This document shows positions 1 through 8,284 of a stretch of DNA of 64,000 nt, one piece after another; position 1 is the stretch's first letter, and each line of letters begins with the position of its first letter. Both the position numbers and the translations under genes were made by a program. A model generated the notes under the pieces. It was not told the origin of the DNA, did no database searches, and saw nothing but the letters and a program-made list of their open reading frames with translations. The stretch comes from Labrenzia sp. 011. GTDB taxonomy: Bacteria; Pseudomonadota; Alphaproteobacteria; Rhizobiales; Stappiaceae. Location of the stretch: assembly GCF_003075075.1 (NCBI RefSeq), contig NZ_QCYM01000011.1, positions 1 to 64,000 of the forward strand, given 5' to 3'.

Positions 1-7
1 AAGTCAT
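1..7 (-). CDS. first codons of a probable paralogue of the 225-aa protein at 199-876 (truncated by window edge)
   Basis: Only an ATG (minus strand, position 7) and the next four bases are inside the window. The call rests on the upstream DNA: the stretch before this ATG (about 8-30) is almost identical to that before the start of the gene ending at 199, including the ribosome-binding site GAGGA. The second codon (ACT, Thr) also agrees with the Thr of that gene. The gene would extend left of the window. Confidence 0.45.
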
Positions 8-70
8 GGCTCACATCCTCTTGAAACGATCCGCGCCGCGCCATTCATTGTCGCGGTTGCGGGACAAGAG

Positions 71-89
71 CATGGACGTCATGTCCATG
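71..89. promoter_or_regulatory. 19-bp dyad upstream of the left-edge gene
   Basis: Perfect 7-bp inverted repeat CATGGAC / GTCCATG around a GTCAT centre, about 65-82 bp upstream of the ATG at position 7. The same element, with paired base changes in the arms, lies at the same distance from the gene at 199-876 (941-959). A protein-binding operator or an RNA stem in the 5' leader are both possible; position and conservation are seen, the function is inferred. Confidence 0.5.
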
Positions 90-154
90 GTTGTTGTCGA
101 TTGCCACCTCCCGGTGTGGAGCCACCGAACGGCAGCAGGCGGGTGGCGTAAGGG

Positions 155-193
155 GACCGGGTGCCCGGGCAAAATCGCGCCAGGCACCCGGTC
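155..193 (-). terminator. hairpin downstream of the 225-aa protein gene
   Basis: An 11-bp perfect stem (GACCGGGTGCC at 155-165, GGCACCCGGTC at 183-193) with a 17-nt loop begins 6 bases after the stop codon of the minus-strand gene at 199. No U-tract follows, so it may act as a 3'-end stabiliser or a weak terminator. Confidence 0.5.
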
Positions 194-198
194 CGCGA

Positions 199-876
199 TC
201 ACGCTTCCATGTCCTGGCCGGGCCAGTAAGCGTAGAAGTTCAGATTCTGCATAACACCAACAGCCTGACCGTAGCCTTCAGCTGTTCGTTCTTTAACCAG
301 CGCGGAAGTGGTGGCATGTCCTCCAAATCCGATTCCGCCAAACGAGTATCCGTCCGAGTTGTAGTAGTTGACTCTATAGGTTTCCCAGCCCGTCAAGCCC
401 TCGACGTCTTCCGGGTGCTGGATTGTCAAGGTTCCATCCTTGAGCGCCTTTTGGAAAGACGGGTCATCGGCGTGGAGTTCTTTTAGGCCGGCGAGGACAG
501 TTGCCTGGAACGTTTCCTCACTGACCTCCTCGAAGGAGATGAGCGTGTAGCTGGCCGCCGACCCAACGCGGTCGCGAATGGCTTCAGGCAGGTCCTCGCG
601 CGACATCGTAGCGGTCTCGAAATATGTCACGTCACCTTTGGTCACTTTCCGGGCTTCGGTCGGAGCAATTCTCGAGGGATCCACAGACGTCAGTTCGGCG
701 ATCCTGGTCATGGCTTCCGAAGCCTTGGCGCTCAAGGAACTGCTGCCAAAATTCAGCAGGTTGTTCCCAGTTGGCGCAGCAAATCCAACTGTCGCATTTG
801 TTGCAGCCGGCACGGCGCTCTGGAACAGTTGCAGGGCGGTCTGGGCGGTCGAATTGACCGGACTGAGAGAGGTCAT
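199..876 (-). CDS. hypothetical protein, 225 aa, one of a tandem paralogue pair
   Basis: I do not recognise the family. The first 45 residues are rich in Ser, Ala and Asn with no clear signal peptide. The middle (about 45-170) is soluble and charged, with many Glu, Asp and Thr, and includes an HPEDVEGLTGWETYRVNYY stretch. The tail is Gly/Tyr-rich (DGYSFGGIGFGGH). There are no cysteines. The start ATG has the ribosome-binding site GAGGATGTGAGCC. The upstream 85 bp match those of a second gene starting at the left window edge, so this is likely a tandem duplicate with shared regulation. A hairpin follows the stop. The gene looks real from its RBS, duplicated leader and codon use; its function is unknown. 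Confidence 0.75.
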   Translation of the reverse strand: MTSLSPVNSTAQTALQLFQSAVPAATNATVGFAAPTGNNLLNFGSSSLSAKASEAMTRIAELTSVDPSRIAPTEARKVTKGDVTYFETATMSREDLPEAIRDRVGSAASYTLISFEEVSEETFQATVLAGLKELHADDPSFQKALKDGTLTIQHPEDVEGLTGWETYRVNYYNSDGYSFGGIGFGGHATTSALVKERTAEGYGQAVGVMQNLNFYAYWPGQDMEA

Positions 877-940
877 GGCTCACATCCTCTTGAAACGAAC
901 CCGCACAGCAACAGTCATTGTTACTCGAGCAGGGCAAGGG

Positions 941-959
941 TGTGGGCGTCATGCCCATG
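941..959. promoter_or_regulatory. dyad upstream of the 225-aa protein gene
   Basis: TGGGC-GTCAT-GCCCA (core 943-957) lies about 65-83 bp upstream of the start at 876. It matches the element at 71-89 in centre sequence and spacing, while one arm position changed on both sides (GGAC/GTCC to GGGC/GCCC), keeping the symmetry. That favours a selected site over chance. Confidence 0.5.
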
Positions 960-1427
960 ATCGCTATGATTGCATACGTGCTTTAAGAAGTGGTTAAGAC
1001 CTGTAAATTTTGCGAATAACGTTTTGGGGGAATTTTACCGCGCAAACCTGGTGATGAATGCCAAAAAGGGGGCCGGGAAAATTGCCGGCCGCTCACAACC
1101 GGAGGGCAACAAATCCAGTTGTTCATGTCTGCGGTGACACTGCAGGTAGAGGTGTCATCATCGTATCCACAGGCCTCGGCTGAACCTGCATTCCTGTTCC
1201 GTGGCGCTTCATGGATACCCCCGACCGAAGGGGCGGCATTCGGGACGGACCATGCCCGGAAACAGGCGACCCCGGGCGCCGGAGGATCTGTCCGGCGCCC
1301 GGGGGCTGTCGCGAATCTGAAAGGCATGTGGGCCGGATACTGAATGGGCGACCGGGGGGGGAGCCGCCTGAAAACTGGTGTCAGCATCCGGCCCGGGAGG
1401 CCAGGGGCATTCCAGAGGCTATTGGGG
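960..1427. other. intergenic region without a convincing gene
   Basis: About 470 bp between the upstream dyad of the 225-aa gene and a small membrane-peptide gene. Reading frames here have weak codon bias and no good ribosome-binding site. A minus-strand frame has a Cys-containing stretch at about 1090-1180 but no supported start. The main structure is the strong hairpin at 1270-1304. Confidence 0.5.
1270..1304 (-). terminator. 14-bp perfect hairpin downstream of the small membrane peptide gene
   Basis: Arms 1270-1283 (CCCCGGGCGCCGGA) and 1291-1304 are exactly complementary, with a 7-nt loop GGATCTG. It lies about 125 bp after the stop of the minus-strand peptide gene (1428). There is no T-run on either strand, so it could be a strong RNA 3'-end structure rather than a classical terminator. 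Confidence 0.5.
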
Positions 1428-1502
1428 TCAGGCCAGTCCGATGAAGGACAGGATAACGCCGACGACGACCACGAGACCGACGAGATAAATGATGTTGTGC
1501 AT
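1428..1502 (-). CDS. 24-aa single-pass membrane peptide
   Basis: A 24-codon frame reads MHNIIYLVGLVVVVGVILSF then IGLA and stop. Almost the whole peptide is one hydrophobic helix with a short polar N-terminus. The ribosome-binding site is AAGGAGAGCGAA directly before ATG. Short peptides of this type (a variant of NxIIYLVGLVVVV...) are, from memory, common in Rhizobiales and usually annotated as hypothetical. It stands alone, with a strong hairpin downstream. Insertion in the inner membrane is inferred from hydrophobicity; the role is unknown. The good RBS and clean stop make it more than a chance frame. Confidence 0.7.
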   Translation of the reverse strand: MHNIIYLVGLVVVVGVILSFIGLA

Positions 1503-1593
1503 TTCGCTCTCCTTGTTCTGAAGTGAGAACGTGCGAGCCGCAAAAAGGTTCCTGATCCCTCATGATTTCAGGCGAATTGCGGAAATGCCCGGA

Positions 1594-2046
1594 TCAGGCG
1601 GACGCGCCGCCCGGCTCCCAGCCTTCAGGCGCCATCTCAAATCCCTCGAACCGGAAGCCCGGCGCCACCGTGCAGCCCACGAGCGTCCAGGATCCCAGCG
1701 AGCGCGCCTGTTGCCAGCCGTCGCGGGGAACGATTCCCTGCGGACGCTGACCGGCAATCAGGTCGTTGCCCAGTGTGTGGATCTGTCTTTCCCGGCCATC
1801 GGGGCTTATGGAGAGTTCCAGGGGCGCGCCTGCGTACCAGTGCCAGGTCTCGACCGCATCGACCCTGTGCCAGCGGGACAAGACGCCTTCCGGCAGCAGG
1901 AAATAGATGAGTGTCGATGCCGCCCGGCCGGTGCCGTCGGTCTTTTCGTCCCGGAAGGTTTCGGCGTAAAAGCCGCCCTCCGGATGCGGCTGCATCCGCA
2001 GGAGGGCGACAACCTGTTCGGCGCTCATGGGCGGGCTGGCGGGCAT
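1594..2046 (-). CDS. cupin superfamily protein, DUF985 (Cupin_5)
   Basis: The 150-residue product matches the DUF985 cupin family in length and motifs. An N-terminal helix is followed by HPEGGFYAETFRD (about 21-33), then TLIYFLL, WHRVDAVETWHWYAG (likely metal-binding His/Glu of the barrel), and a C-terminal LVGCTVAPGFRFEGFEMA block. These are single-domain beta-barrel proteins; no enzymatic role is firmly established. The start has AGGAGACAGCAT before ATG. It lies 54 bp downstream of a small unknown gene on the same strand and may be co-transcribed with it. Confidence 0.88.
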   Translation of the reverse strand: MPASPPMSAEQVVALLRMQPHPEGGFYAETFRDEKTDGTGRAASTLIYFLLPEGVLSRWHRVDAVETWHWYAGAPLELSISPDGRERQIHTLGNDLIAGQRPQGIVPRDGWQQARSLGSWTLVGCTVAPGFRFEGFEMAPEGWEPGGASA

Positions 2047-2100
2047 ATGCTGTCTCCTGATGGGCCAGGTGGGTACGAGCGGGCCCCGGGTGCGATCCGC

Positions 2101-2316
2101 TCAGGCGTGTCCGGCTTCCGTGCAAAAGGCCAGATCGTCAATGGTCTCGCGCAGGGCCGCGACAACTTCCTCATAGAGCAGCTGCATGTCCAGCCTGTGT
2201 CCGCCGCCATGCTGCAGCGGAATGGACTCCACCTGGCTGACAATACGGCTGACCACGTCCCTGGCCCGCTGTTCCGCCGATCGCGAGAGATGATTCTGAC
2301 TGTCCGAAAGTGTCAT
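2101..2316 (-). CDS. hypothetical small protein, 71 aa
   Basis: A short, soluble, mostly helical protein with no recognised domain. It has a HGGGHRLDMQLLYEEVVAAL segment in the middle and an acidic C-terminus with one Cys. The start is supported by AAGGGG nine bases before ATG. It precedes the DUF985 cupin gene on the same strand with 54 bp between them, so a two-gene unit is plausible. Function unknown. Confidence 0.65.
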   Translation of the reverse strand: MTLSDSQNHLSRSAEQRARDVVSRIVSQVESIPLQHGGGHRLDMQLLYEEVVAALRETIDDLAFCTEAGHA

Positions 2317-2439
2317 GTATTTGCCCCTTCATGATCACAACACATGTGCATATGGGGGCAGATACCGGGGTTTTAAGTCCAGCGCGCAAGAAAAATATTC
2401 TTCGCGGCAAGGTTGCGAACGCCCGGCAAAGAACACGGC

Positions 2440-3222
2440 TCAGGCGTTGTCCTTGCGTGTGCGGATTTCGGTGAAAATCTCGGCGGCCGATTTGCCGGTC
2501 ATGCCAAGAGCGGCTGCCACGGAAGGCTCTCCGGCGCGCAGAAACGGGTTGGTCGCCTTTTCCCGCGCCATGGTGGTCGGCAGGGTCGGGGCGTTGCGGG
2601 ACCGCAATTCCGCCACTTCCCGGGCGCGGGCCTGCAGGTCCGCATTGTCAGGCTCGATGGTCAGGGCGAATCTGGCATTGGCTTCGGTATATTCGTGTCC
2701 GCAATAAATGACGGTGTCGTCGGGCAGCGTTCGCGCCAGCTTGGCAAGGGACGACCACATCATCTCCATGTCGCCTTCGAACACACGGCCGCAACCGAGC
2801 GAGAACAGGGTGTCGCCGGTGTGGGCCATCCCGATGGACGGGATGTACCAGGTAATCTGGTCGAGCGTGTGCCCGGGGGTTGCGAGCGCCTTGACCTCAT
2901 AGGGGCCGCACAGCACATCGTCGCCGTCTTCCACGGTGCGGTCCAGTTCGGCGAGTTTCAGGCGGGATCGCTCCGGCCCGAATACCACCGCCCCGGTTTT
3001 CTGCTTGAGCTCTCCGAGCCCCTGTACATGATCCCAGTGGTGGTGGGTGATGAGAATATGGGTGAGGGTCCAGCCCTTTTCCTGCAGAGCCTGCTCATAG
3101 GGACCCGCATCGGGCACGTCGATGGCAATTGTCGCCCCGCTGTCGGTATCATGAACGAGCACACCGAAATTCTGGTCGAGGCAGTTGAACTGATGGATTT
3201 GCGTGGTGTCGCTCAAGGCCAT
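2440..3222 (-). CDS. gloB: hydroxyacylglutathione hydrolase (glyoxalase II)
   Basis: This 260-residue metallo-beta-lactamase-fold enzyme hydrolyses S-D-lactoylglutathione to D-lactate and glutathione, the second step of methylglyoxal detoxification in the cytosol. The binuclear metal motif THHHWDH is at residues 59-65. Further ligands appear in TPGHTLDQITWY and HTGDTLFSLGCGRVFEG, and the C-terminal CGHEYT block is typical of GloB. Length fits the family (about 250-260). RBS GCAGGAGCC precedes ATG. A methyltransferase gene starts divergently 150 bp away, an arrangement recurrent in Rhizobiales as far as I recall. Confidence 0.95.
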   Translation of the reverse strand: MALSDTTQIHQFNCLDQNFGVLVHDTDSGATIAIDVPDAGPYEQALQEKGWTLTHILITHHHWDHVQGLGELKQKTGAVVFGPERSRLKLAELDRTVEDGDDVLCGPYEVKALATPGHTLDQITWYIPSIGMAHTGDTLFSLGCGRVFEGDMEMMWSSLAKLARTLPDDTVIYCGHEYTEANARFALTIEPDNADLQARAREVAELRSRNAPTLPTTMAREKATNPFLRAGEPSVAAALGMTGKSAAEIFTEIRTRKDNA

Positions 3223-3372
3223 GAAAAGGCTCCTGCAATGAGTGTCTGATGGAAACGTACAGTGTCAAAGAGAGGGCCGGAGAGCAAGGCAAGAGAGCTT
3301 GCGCTTTTGCCTCGTTGCCTGTTCAATCGCGACCGGCTGTAACCTCAAGGGCATGGATAGGCTCACGACCTG

Positions 3373-4155
3373 ATGTATCTCGACGTCGTCCATCTGCGCG
3401 CTTTTTACGATTTGCCGCTCGGCCGGCTGCTGCGCGGCCTGATCGGGACCCCCATCCGCAAGATGTGGCCGGATCTGCAAGGCCAGAGCCTTCTGGGCAT
3501 CGGGTATGCCGGGCCCTTCATGCGGCCCTATCTCGACCGGGCCGAGCGGGTGATCGCGGCGATGCCCGCGCCCCAGGGCGCCGTTCCCTGGCCACGGGAA
3601 AGAAACAGCAGCGCCTGCGCCCTTGTCGAGGATGACGCCCTGCCGTTTCCGGATGCCTATTTCGACCGGATCCTGCTGGTTCATGCGCTGGATCACTGCG
3701 CGGACCCCACCGCGCTGTTGCGGGAAGCCTGGCGTGTCCTGGCACCCGGCGGCCGGCTGATCGCGGTGGTGCCCAACCGGCGCGGCCTGTGGGCGCAATC
3801 GGAGCTGTCGCCTTTCGGTTACGGGCGCCCCTACTCGGGCAGCCAGCTCAGGGACCTTCTGAAAACCTGCCAGTTCAATGTCGTGGAGGACAGGGAGGCC
3901 CTGTTCATGCCGCCGTCCAGGGCGCGCTTCATTTTGCGGGCGGCGCGTACCTGGGAAGCGATCGGCCGCAGGATGTGGCCCGCCTTCGGCGGCATTCTGA
4001 TCATGGAAGCGGAGAAAGTGGTTTTCCAGAGCCTGCCCGCCGACGGCAAGAAAAGCCGCTTGAGAGCATTGCGGCCGGTGTTCCTTCCCGAAGGGGTCGC
4101 GACCGGGCTGAAACCGCTGCGAGCCGTGCGCGGGACGGCGCACCCGAAGCGCTGA
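3373..4155 (+). CDS. class I SAM-dependent methyltransferase
   Basis: 260 residues. A degenerate SAM-binding region (LLGIGYAGPFMRPYLDRAERV, about residues 40-60) is followed by DDALPFPDAYFDRILLVHAL and a LREAWRVLAPGGRLIAVVPN block (motifs of the Methyltransf_11 type). The C-terminus is basic. The substrate cannot be told from sequence. It is transcribed divergently from gloB and convergently with metW. The start ATG has a weak ribosome-binding site, so a slightly later start is possible. In related genomes such genes lie next to gloB, which may hint at a shared stress or glutathione role; that is inference. Confidence 0.85.
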   Translation: MYLDVVHLRAFYDLPLGRLLRGLIGTPIRKMWPDLQGQSLLGIGYAGPFMRPYLDRAERVIAAMPAPQGAVPWPRERNSSACALVEDDALPFPDAYFDRILLVHALDHCADPTALLREAWRVLAPGGRLIAVVPNRRGLWAQSELSPFGYGRPYSGSQLRDLLKTCQFNVVEDREALFMPPSRARFILRAARTWEAIGRRMWPAFGGILIMEAEKVVFQSLPADGKKSRLRALRPVFLPEGVATGLKPLRAVRGTAHPKR

Positions 4156-4203
4156 CCGGGACTGCGCTCCTGTCCGGGAGAATCAGGCGGTGCGTCCGCG
4201 CGC

Positions 4204-4836
4204 TCATCGCTTCAGCAGAAAGACCGCCTGTTCGGCAACCAGGTTCCAGACCCACCACGGAGCGTTGACCGGGATCTTGTTGCCCTTGCCGCTGAGGGCG
4301 ACCGCCTTTTCGACATCGGCGTCCAGCTCGTGACACAGCGCCACGAAATCCCTCAGCGAACAGAAATGAATGTTCGGCGTGTCATACCATTCGTAGGGCA
4401 GATATTTGGTCACCGGCATGCTGCCGCGGAACAGCAGCTGGGCGCGGTTGCGCCAATGGGCGAAATTGGGGATCGACACGATCACTTCCTTGCCGATGCG
4501 CAGAAGTTCGCTCATCACCCGTTTCGGTTCGCGGGTCGCCTGCAGGGTCTGGCTGAGAATGGCGACATCGAACGCCCGGTCCGGATAATCGAACAGGTCG
4601 GTGTCCGCATCGCCCTGGATGACCGAAAGGCCCCGGGCGACGCAGCGGTTGACGCCTTCCTGGGAAAGCTCGATGCCGCGTCCGTCCACCTGCCGTTCCC
4701 GGGTCAGCAGATCCAGCAGCGCGCCGTCTTCCGAGCCGATGTCGAGCACACGGGCTCCGTGCGGCACGAGCGAGGCCACCACCTTGTGGTCGCCGCGGAT
4801 CTCGCCGGGCCCGGTTCTGGTCGGTGACAGGTTCAT
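4204..4836 (-). CDS. metW: methionine biosynthesis protein MetW
   Basis: The 210-residue product is a MetW-type methyltransferase-fold protein. Near the N-terminus it has [15 protein letters not shown] (SAM-type motif I), then [18 protein letters not shown] and SVIQGDAD; late in the sequence it has [20 protein letters not shown], characteristic of MetW. MetW acts with MetX in homoserine O-acetylation and is reported to be needed for full MetX activity in several proteobacteria. The start overlaps the metX stop (ATGA), indicating translational coupling. A longer frame reading through metX in another phase is a shadow, not a fusion. Confidence 0.95.
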   Translation of the reverse strand: MNLSPTRTGPGEIRGDHKVVASLVPHGARVLDIGSEDGALLDLLTRERQVDGRGIELSQEGVNRCVARGLSVIQGDADTDLFDYPDRAFDVAILSQTLQATREPKRVMSELLRIGKEVIVSIPNFAHWRNRAQLLFRGSMPVTKYLPYEWYDTPNIHFCSLRDFVALCHELDADVEKAVALSGKGNKIPVNAPWWVWNLVAEQAVFLLKR

Positions 4837-6047
4837 GGCCGGGACCCCGCCGTTTCGCCAGGCGCGGGCAGGCCGCGGACCCGGGCCGCGCCGGTGATGA
4901 ACCCGTTGATGGTCTGGAACATTTCCGGGACATCCAGAAGGAAGGCGTCGTGCCCGCGATCGCTTTCGATCTCGACAAAGGACACATTCGCGGCCGCGGC
5001 GTTCAGCGCCTTGACGATCCGGCGGCTTTCGGACGTCGGGAACAGCCAGTCGGAGGTGAAGGACATGACGCAGAAACGGGTTCTGGTGTTCTTGAAGGCA
5101 TTCGGCAGCGATCCGCCGAATTCCTGCGCCAGATCGAAATAGTCCATCGCGCGGGTTACATAGAGATAGGAATTGGCGTCGAAGCGGTCGACGAAGGTCA
5201 TGCCCTGGTGGCGCAGGTAGCTTTCGATCTGGAAATCGGCGTCGAAACCGAATGTCAGGTGATCCCGGTCCTGAAGGTTGCGGCCGAATTTCTGGTGCAG
5301 GGATTCGTCCGACATATAGGTGACATGGGCTGCCATGCGCGCGATCGCAAGACCCTTGGTCGGGCGGACGCCTTCCTGGATGTAGTTGCCGCCGCGCCAG
5401 TCCGGATCGGCCATGATCGCCTGGCGGCCGACCTCGTGAAAGGCGATGTTCTGCGACGTGTGGCGGGCAGCCGCGGCAATCGGCACGGCGGCAAAGACCC
5501 GATCGGGATAGCTGACCGCCCATTGCAGCACCTGCATGCCGCCCATGGAGCCGCCGATCACCGCGAAGAGCGTGTCTATCTGCAGATGATCCAGCAACCG
5601 CGCCTGGGCGCGCACGATGTCGCGGATGGTCACCACCGGAAGGTCCAGCCCGTAGGGAACGCCGGTCTCGGGGTTCAGGGTTGCCGGGCCTGTCGTGCCG
5701 AGACAGCCGCCCAGCACATTGGCGCAGATGACGAAATAATGATTTGTGTCGATCGGCCTGCCCGGACCGACCATCAGGCTCCACCAGCCGGGCTTGCCGG
5801 TCACCGGGTTGGTCGATGCGGCATACTGGTCGCCGGTCAGGGCGTGGCAGACCACGACGGCATTGGTCCTGTCCGCATTCAGCTCGCCATAGGTCTCATA
5901 GGCGATCTGCCAGGGGCCGAGCCGCACCCCCGAATCCAGCTCCAGTGCCTCGTCGGCGGAAAATCGGGCGAGCTTGCTGGACGGCGTTTCGGATTCGCTG
6001 GCCTTCAGATTTTCGGCGGCAGCGGAATTGACGGTATCAGCGGACAT
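4833..6047 (-). CDS. metX: homoserine O-acetyltransferase
   Basis: 404-residue alpha/beta-hydrolase enzyme that acetylates homoserine with acetyl-CoA, committing it to methionine synthesis. Motifs: [14 protein letters not shown] (about 66-79), nucleophile elbow [10 protein letters not shown] with Ser about 167, the HPVSYPDRV-like block following it, TSDWLFP with the acid residue, and [11 protein letters not shown] with the catalytic His. Length suits the family plus an N-terminal extension of about 30 residues. It is the first gene of metX-metW, coupled by a 4-bp overlap. I looked for a SAM-II riboswitch upstream and could not recognise its conserved core; only a short TTGGCG/CGCCAA hairpin is visible near 6110. 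Confidence 0.95.
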   Translation of the reverse strand: MSADTVNSAAAENLKASESETPSSKLARFSADEALELDSGVRLGPWQIAYETYGELNADRTNAVVVCHALTGDQYAASTNPVTGKPGWWSLMVGPGRPIDTNHYFVICANVLGGCLGTTGPATLNPETGVPYGLDLPVVTIRDIVRAQARLLDHLQIDTLFAVIGGSMGGMQVLQWAVSYPDRVFAAVPIAAAARHTSQNIAFHEVGRQAIMADPDWRGGNYIQEGVRPTKGLAIARMAAHVTYMSDESLHQKFGRNLQDRDHLTFGFDADFQIESYLRHQGMTFVDRFDANSYLYVTRAMDYFDLAQEFGGSLPNAFKNTRTRFCVMSFTSDWLFPTSESRRIVKALNAAAANVSFVEIESDRGHDAFLLDVPEMFQTINGFITGAARVRGLPAPGETAGSRP

Positions 6048-6243
6048 GGCTTTTGAATTTGCTCTTTATCGTTCCGGGTGAATTTCCTGACCGATTGCAA
6101 AGTTCAGGGCTTGGCGGGTGCGCCAATCAGACTGGCGACCTAGCCGCGCGACGCGGCCGGAGTCAATGTTTTCTTTTGCGTTTGAGCGATCACATGCCTA
6201 TGACTATGCGCCGCTGAACCGAAAAAAAAGGCCGGAGCCTCAC

Positions 6244-7134
6244 ATGTCTCAATTGCCGGACAGCGGACTGGCGCTGGACGAGTTGCGAACGCGAATAGAC
6301 GCGATCGACGCACGTATTCACGCTGCCCTGATGGAGCGCGCGCAGGCAGAATCCGGATTCGCCGCCGCATCCCTCGCCGCGGGCGGAACAGGCAGTCTCT
6401 TTCATCCCGAACGCGACGCGGACATGATGCGCCAGATGGTGGAGCGGCATCAGGGAGACCTGCCGCTGGTCACGGTGGAGCACCTGTGGCGCGACATCAT
6501 CTGTGCCTGCACCAGCCTTCAGTCGGATACGGCCGTCCATCTCGACGGCAGCGCCGAGCTGATCGACATGCTGGATCTGGCGCGGTTCTACTTCGGATTC
6601 TCGGTCGAACTGGTTCCCGGCAGCGATGCGGCCGATGTCGTCGGCGCCGTGGCCGGGGAGCCGGGCAACCTGGGTCTCGTCGCCCTGACCGACCGCGCGG
6701 AACTGCCCTGGTGGCGGGAACTGAGCGAGGCCGGCGCCCTGGTGCGGGCGCGTCTGCCCTTCGTGGTTCTGGACGAACGGCCGGCCGATCTGCCGGCCCT
6801 GGTCCTGGCCAGGGCCGACAGTCTTGTCGACAACGCCGATATTGCCGTTTATGACGCCCGCTGGACGGATATCCTGCCCGGAAAGCTGATGGACGAGGGG
6901 ATCGAGGTGCTCAGCTTCTTCCGGTCCGCAAGAGGGGTGGATGCGCTGCTTGCGATTTCCGGCGACCTGCCGGAAGAGGACGTTCTCAAGGCCTGCGCGG
7001 CAGCGGGGGCCGAACCGGAGGTCCTGAGACGCGTCGGCGGATATGCCGCGCCGATCGACGGCAATGGCGATCCGGACGAAACATTCGAACCCGAAGATGC
7101 TTCCGGATCCGGAGAAGGAAGCGCTTGCGGATGA
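6244..7134 (+). CDS. chorismate mutase family protein (AroQ-type N-terminal domain)
   Basis: 296 residues. The N-terminal about 95 residues form an AroQ-type helical domain ([24 protein letters not shown], then [22 protein letters not shown]), which in this family converts chorismate to prephenate. The remaining 200 residues have no catalytic motif that I recognise. In this order in Rhizobiales, from memory, the three genes chorismate mutase-hisC-tyrC form a tyrosine/phenylalanine unit. Start chosen at 6244, where GGCCGGAGCCTCAC precedes ATG; upstream in-frame starts lack an RBS. The stop overlaps the hisC ATG (ATGA). Confidence 0.85.
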   Translation: MSQLPDSGLALDELRTRIDAIDARIHAALMERAQAESGFAAASLAAGGTGSLFHPERDADMMRQMVERHQGDLPLVTVEHLWRDIICACTSLQSDTAVHLDGSAELIDMLDLARFYFGFSVELVPGSDAADVVGAVAGEPGNLGLVALTDRAELPWWRELSEAGALVRARLPFVVLDERPADLPALVLARADSLVDNADIAVYDARWTDILPGKLMDEGIEVLSFFRSARGVDALLAISGDLPEEDVLKACAAAGAEPEVLRRVGGYAAPIDGNGDPDETFEPEDASGSGEGSACG

Positions 7135-8267
7135 CCGGGAAGGCAACAGTGACACAAGCGGAAGACACAGGGGCAAGGCGCCCCCGCCCCCGGGCGGGCG
7201 TTCTGGATATCGCGGCTTATGTGCCGGGAAAATCGAAGGGTACGCACGGCAGGACCCTGCACAAGCTCTCGTCAAACGAAACGCCGCTGGGCACCAGCGC
7301 CGCGGCCAGGGCCGCCTTCGAAGATGTGGCCGGCACGCTGGAGCTCTATCCGGACGGGTCCGCCTCGGAATTGCGCGCGGCCATCGGCGATGTCTACGGG
7401 CTCAATCCGGAGCGGATCATCTGCGGCGCCGGATCGGACGAGGTCCTGAGCCTGCTTGCCTACGGCTATCTCGGACCGGGTGACGAAGCGATCTATTCCG
7501 AACACGGTTTCCTGGTTTACGACATTGCCATCCGCGCAGCGGGCGCCACGCCGGTGATCGCTCCCGAAACCGACCTGACGACGGATGTCGACGCGATTCT
7601 GGCCCGGGTGACGGACAGGACGAAAATGGTGTTCATCGCCAATCCGAACAATCCGACCGGCACCTATCTGCCCTTCGAGGAGGTCCGGCGTCTGCATGAG
7701 GGCCTGCCGGCCGATGTGCTGCTGGTGCTGGATGCGGCCTATGCGGAGTATGTGCGCAGAAACGATTATGAAAGCGGCCTCGAGCTTGCCGCGACCGCCG
7801 ACAATGTGTTCATGACGCGGACCTTTTCGAAGATTTACGGTCTTGCCAGTCTGCGTCTTGGCTGGGGGTTCGGCCCGGCGCATGTGATCGATGCCCTGAA
7901 CCGTATCCGCGGACCGTTCAATGTTTCCGGCGGCGCCATCGCCGCGGGCATTGCGGCGGTCAGGGACCGGGAGTTCGTGGCGCGATCGGTGGAGCACAAC
8001 GAAAAATGGCTCCCCTGGCTGACCTCCGAGCTTGAATCGCTCGGTCTCGGGGTGACGCCGAGCGTCGGCAATTTCGTGCTGATCCACTTTCCGGACCAGG
8101 ACGGCAAGCGGGCGGTGGAAGCGGATGCCTATCTTCTGGAGCGCGGCTGCGTGCTGCGTCTTGTCGGCAACTACGGGCTGCCGAACGCCCTGCGCATGTC
8201 CGTCGGTTCGGAAGACGCCAACCGGACTGTCGTCGCGCATCTGAAAGATTTCCTGGCATCAGTCTGA
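7131..8267 (+). CDS. hisC: histidinol-phosphate / aromatic aminotransferase
   Basis: 378-residue class I/II PLP aminotransferase of the HisC family. Visible motifs are [11 protein letters not shown] (substrate binding), [45 protein letters not shown] (PLP-binding Asp and Tyr) and [16 protein letters not shown] with the Schiff-base Lys. It starts at the ATGA overlap with the chorismate mutase gene and is followed after 17 bp by prephenate dehydrogenase. That context argues that it transaminates phenylpyruvate or 4-hydroxyphenylpyruvate (or prephenate) rather than, or in addition to, imidazole acetol phosphate. The family assignment is firm, the substrate is inferred. Confidence 0.9.
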   Translation: MTGKATVTQAEDTGARRPRPRAGVLDIAAYVPGKSKGTHGRTLHKLSSNETPLGTSAAARAAFEDVAGTLELYPDGSASELRAAIGDVYGLNPERIICGAGSDEVLSLLAYGYLGPGDEAIYSEHGFLVYDIAIRAAGATPVIAPETDLTTDVDAILARVTDRTKMVFIANPNNPTGTYLPFEEVRRLHEGLPADVLLVLDAAYAEYVRRNDYESGLELAATADNVFMTRTFSKIYGLASLRLGWGFGPAHVIDALNRIRGPFNVSGGAIAAGIAAVRDREFVARSVEHNEKWLPWLTSELESLGLGVTPSVGNFVLIHFPDQDGKRAVEADAYLLERGCVLRLVGNYGLPNALRMSVGSEDANRTVVAHLKDFLASV

Positions 8268-8284
8268 AAGCACCACGAGTAAAC

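Noticed and set aside
983..1543. 186-codon minus-strand frame spanning the small peptide gene
   Set aside because: Poor codon bias, no RBS at its start, and it overlaps the better-supported 24-codon gene.
4204..5784. 526-codon minus-strand frame that looks like a metX-metW fusion
   Set aside because: Only the last 210 codons are MetW. The upstream part is metX DNA in another phase with Arg/Pro-rich nonsense; metX itself reads cleanly in its own frame and ends by ATGA overlap.
4824..6056. 410-codon frame antisense to metX
   Set aside because: Shadow of metX with no recognisable protein motif.
6048..6120. SAM-II riboswitch before metX
   Set aside because: A hairpin (TTGGCG/CGCCAA) is present, but I could not match the conserved pseudoknot core. 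A covariance-model scan would decide.
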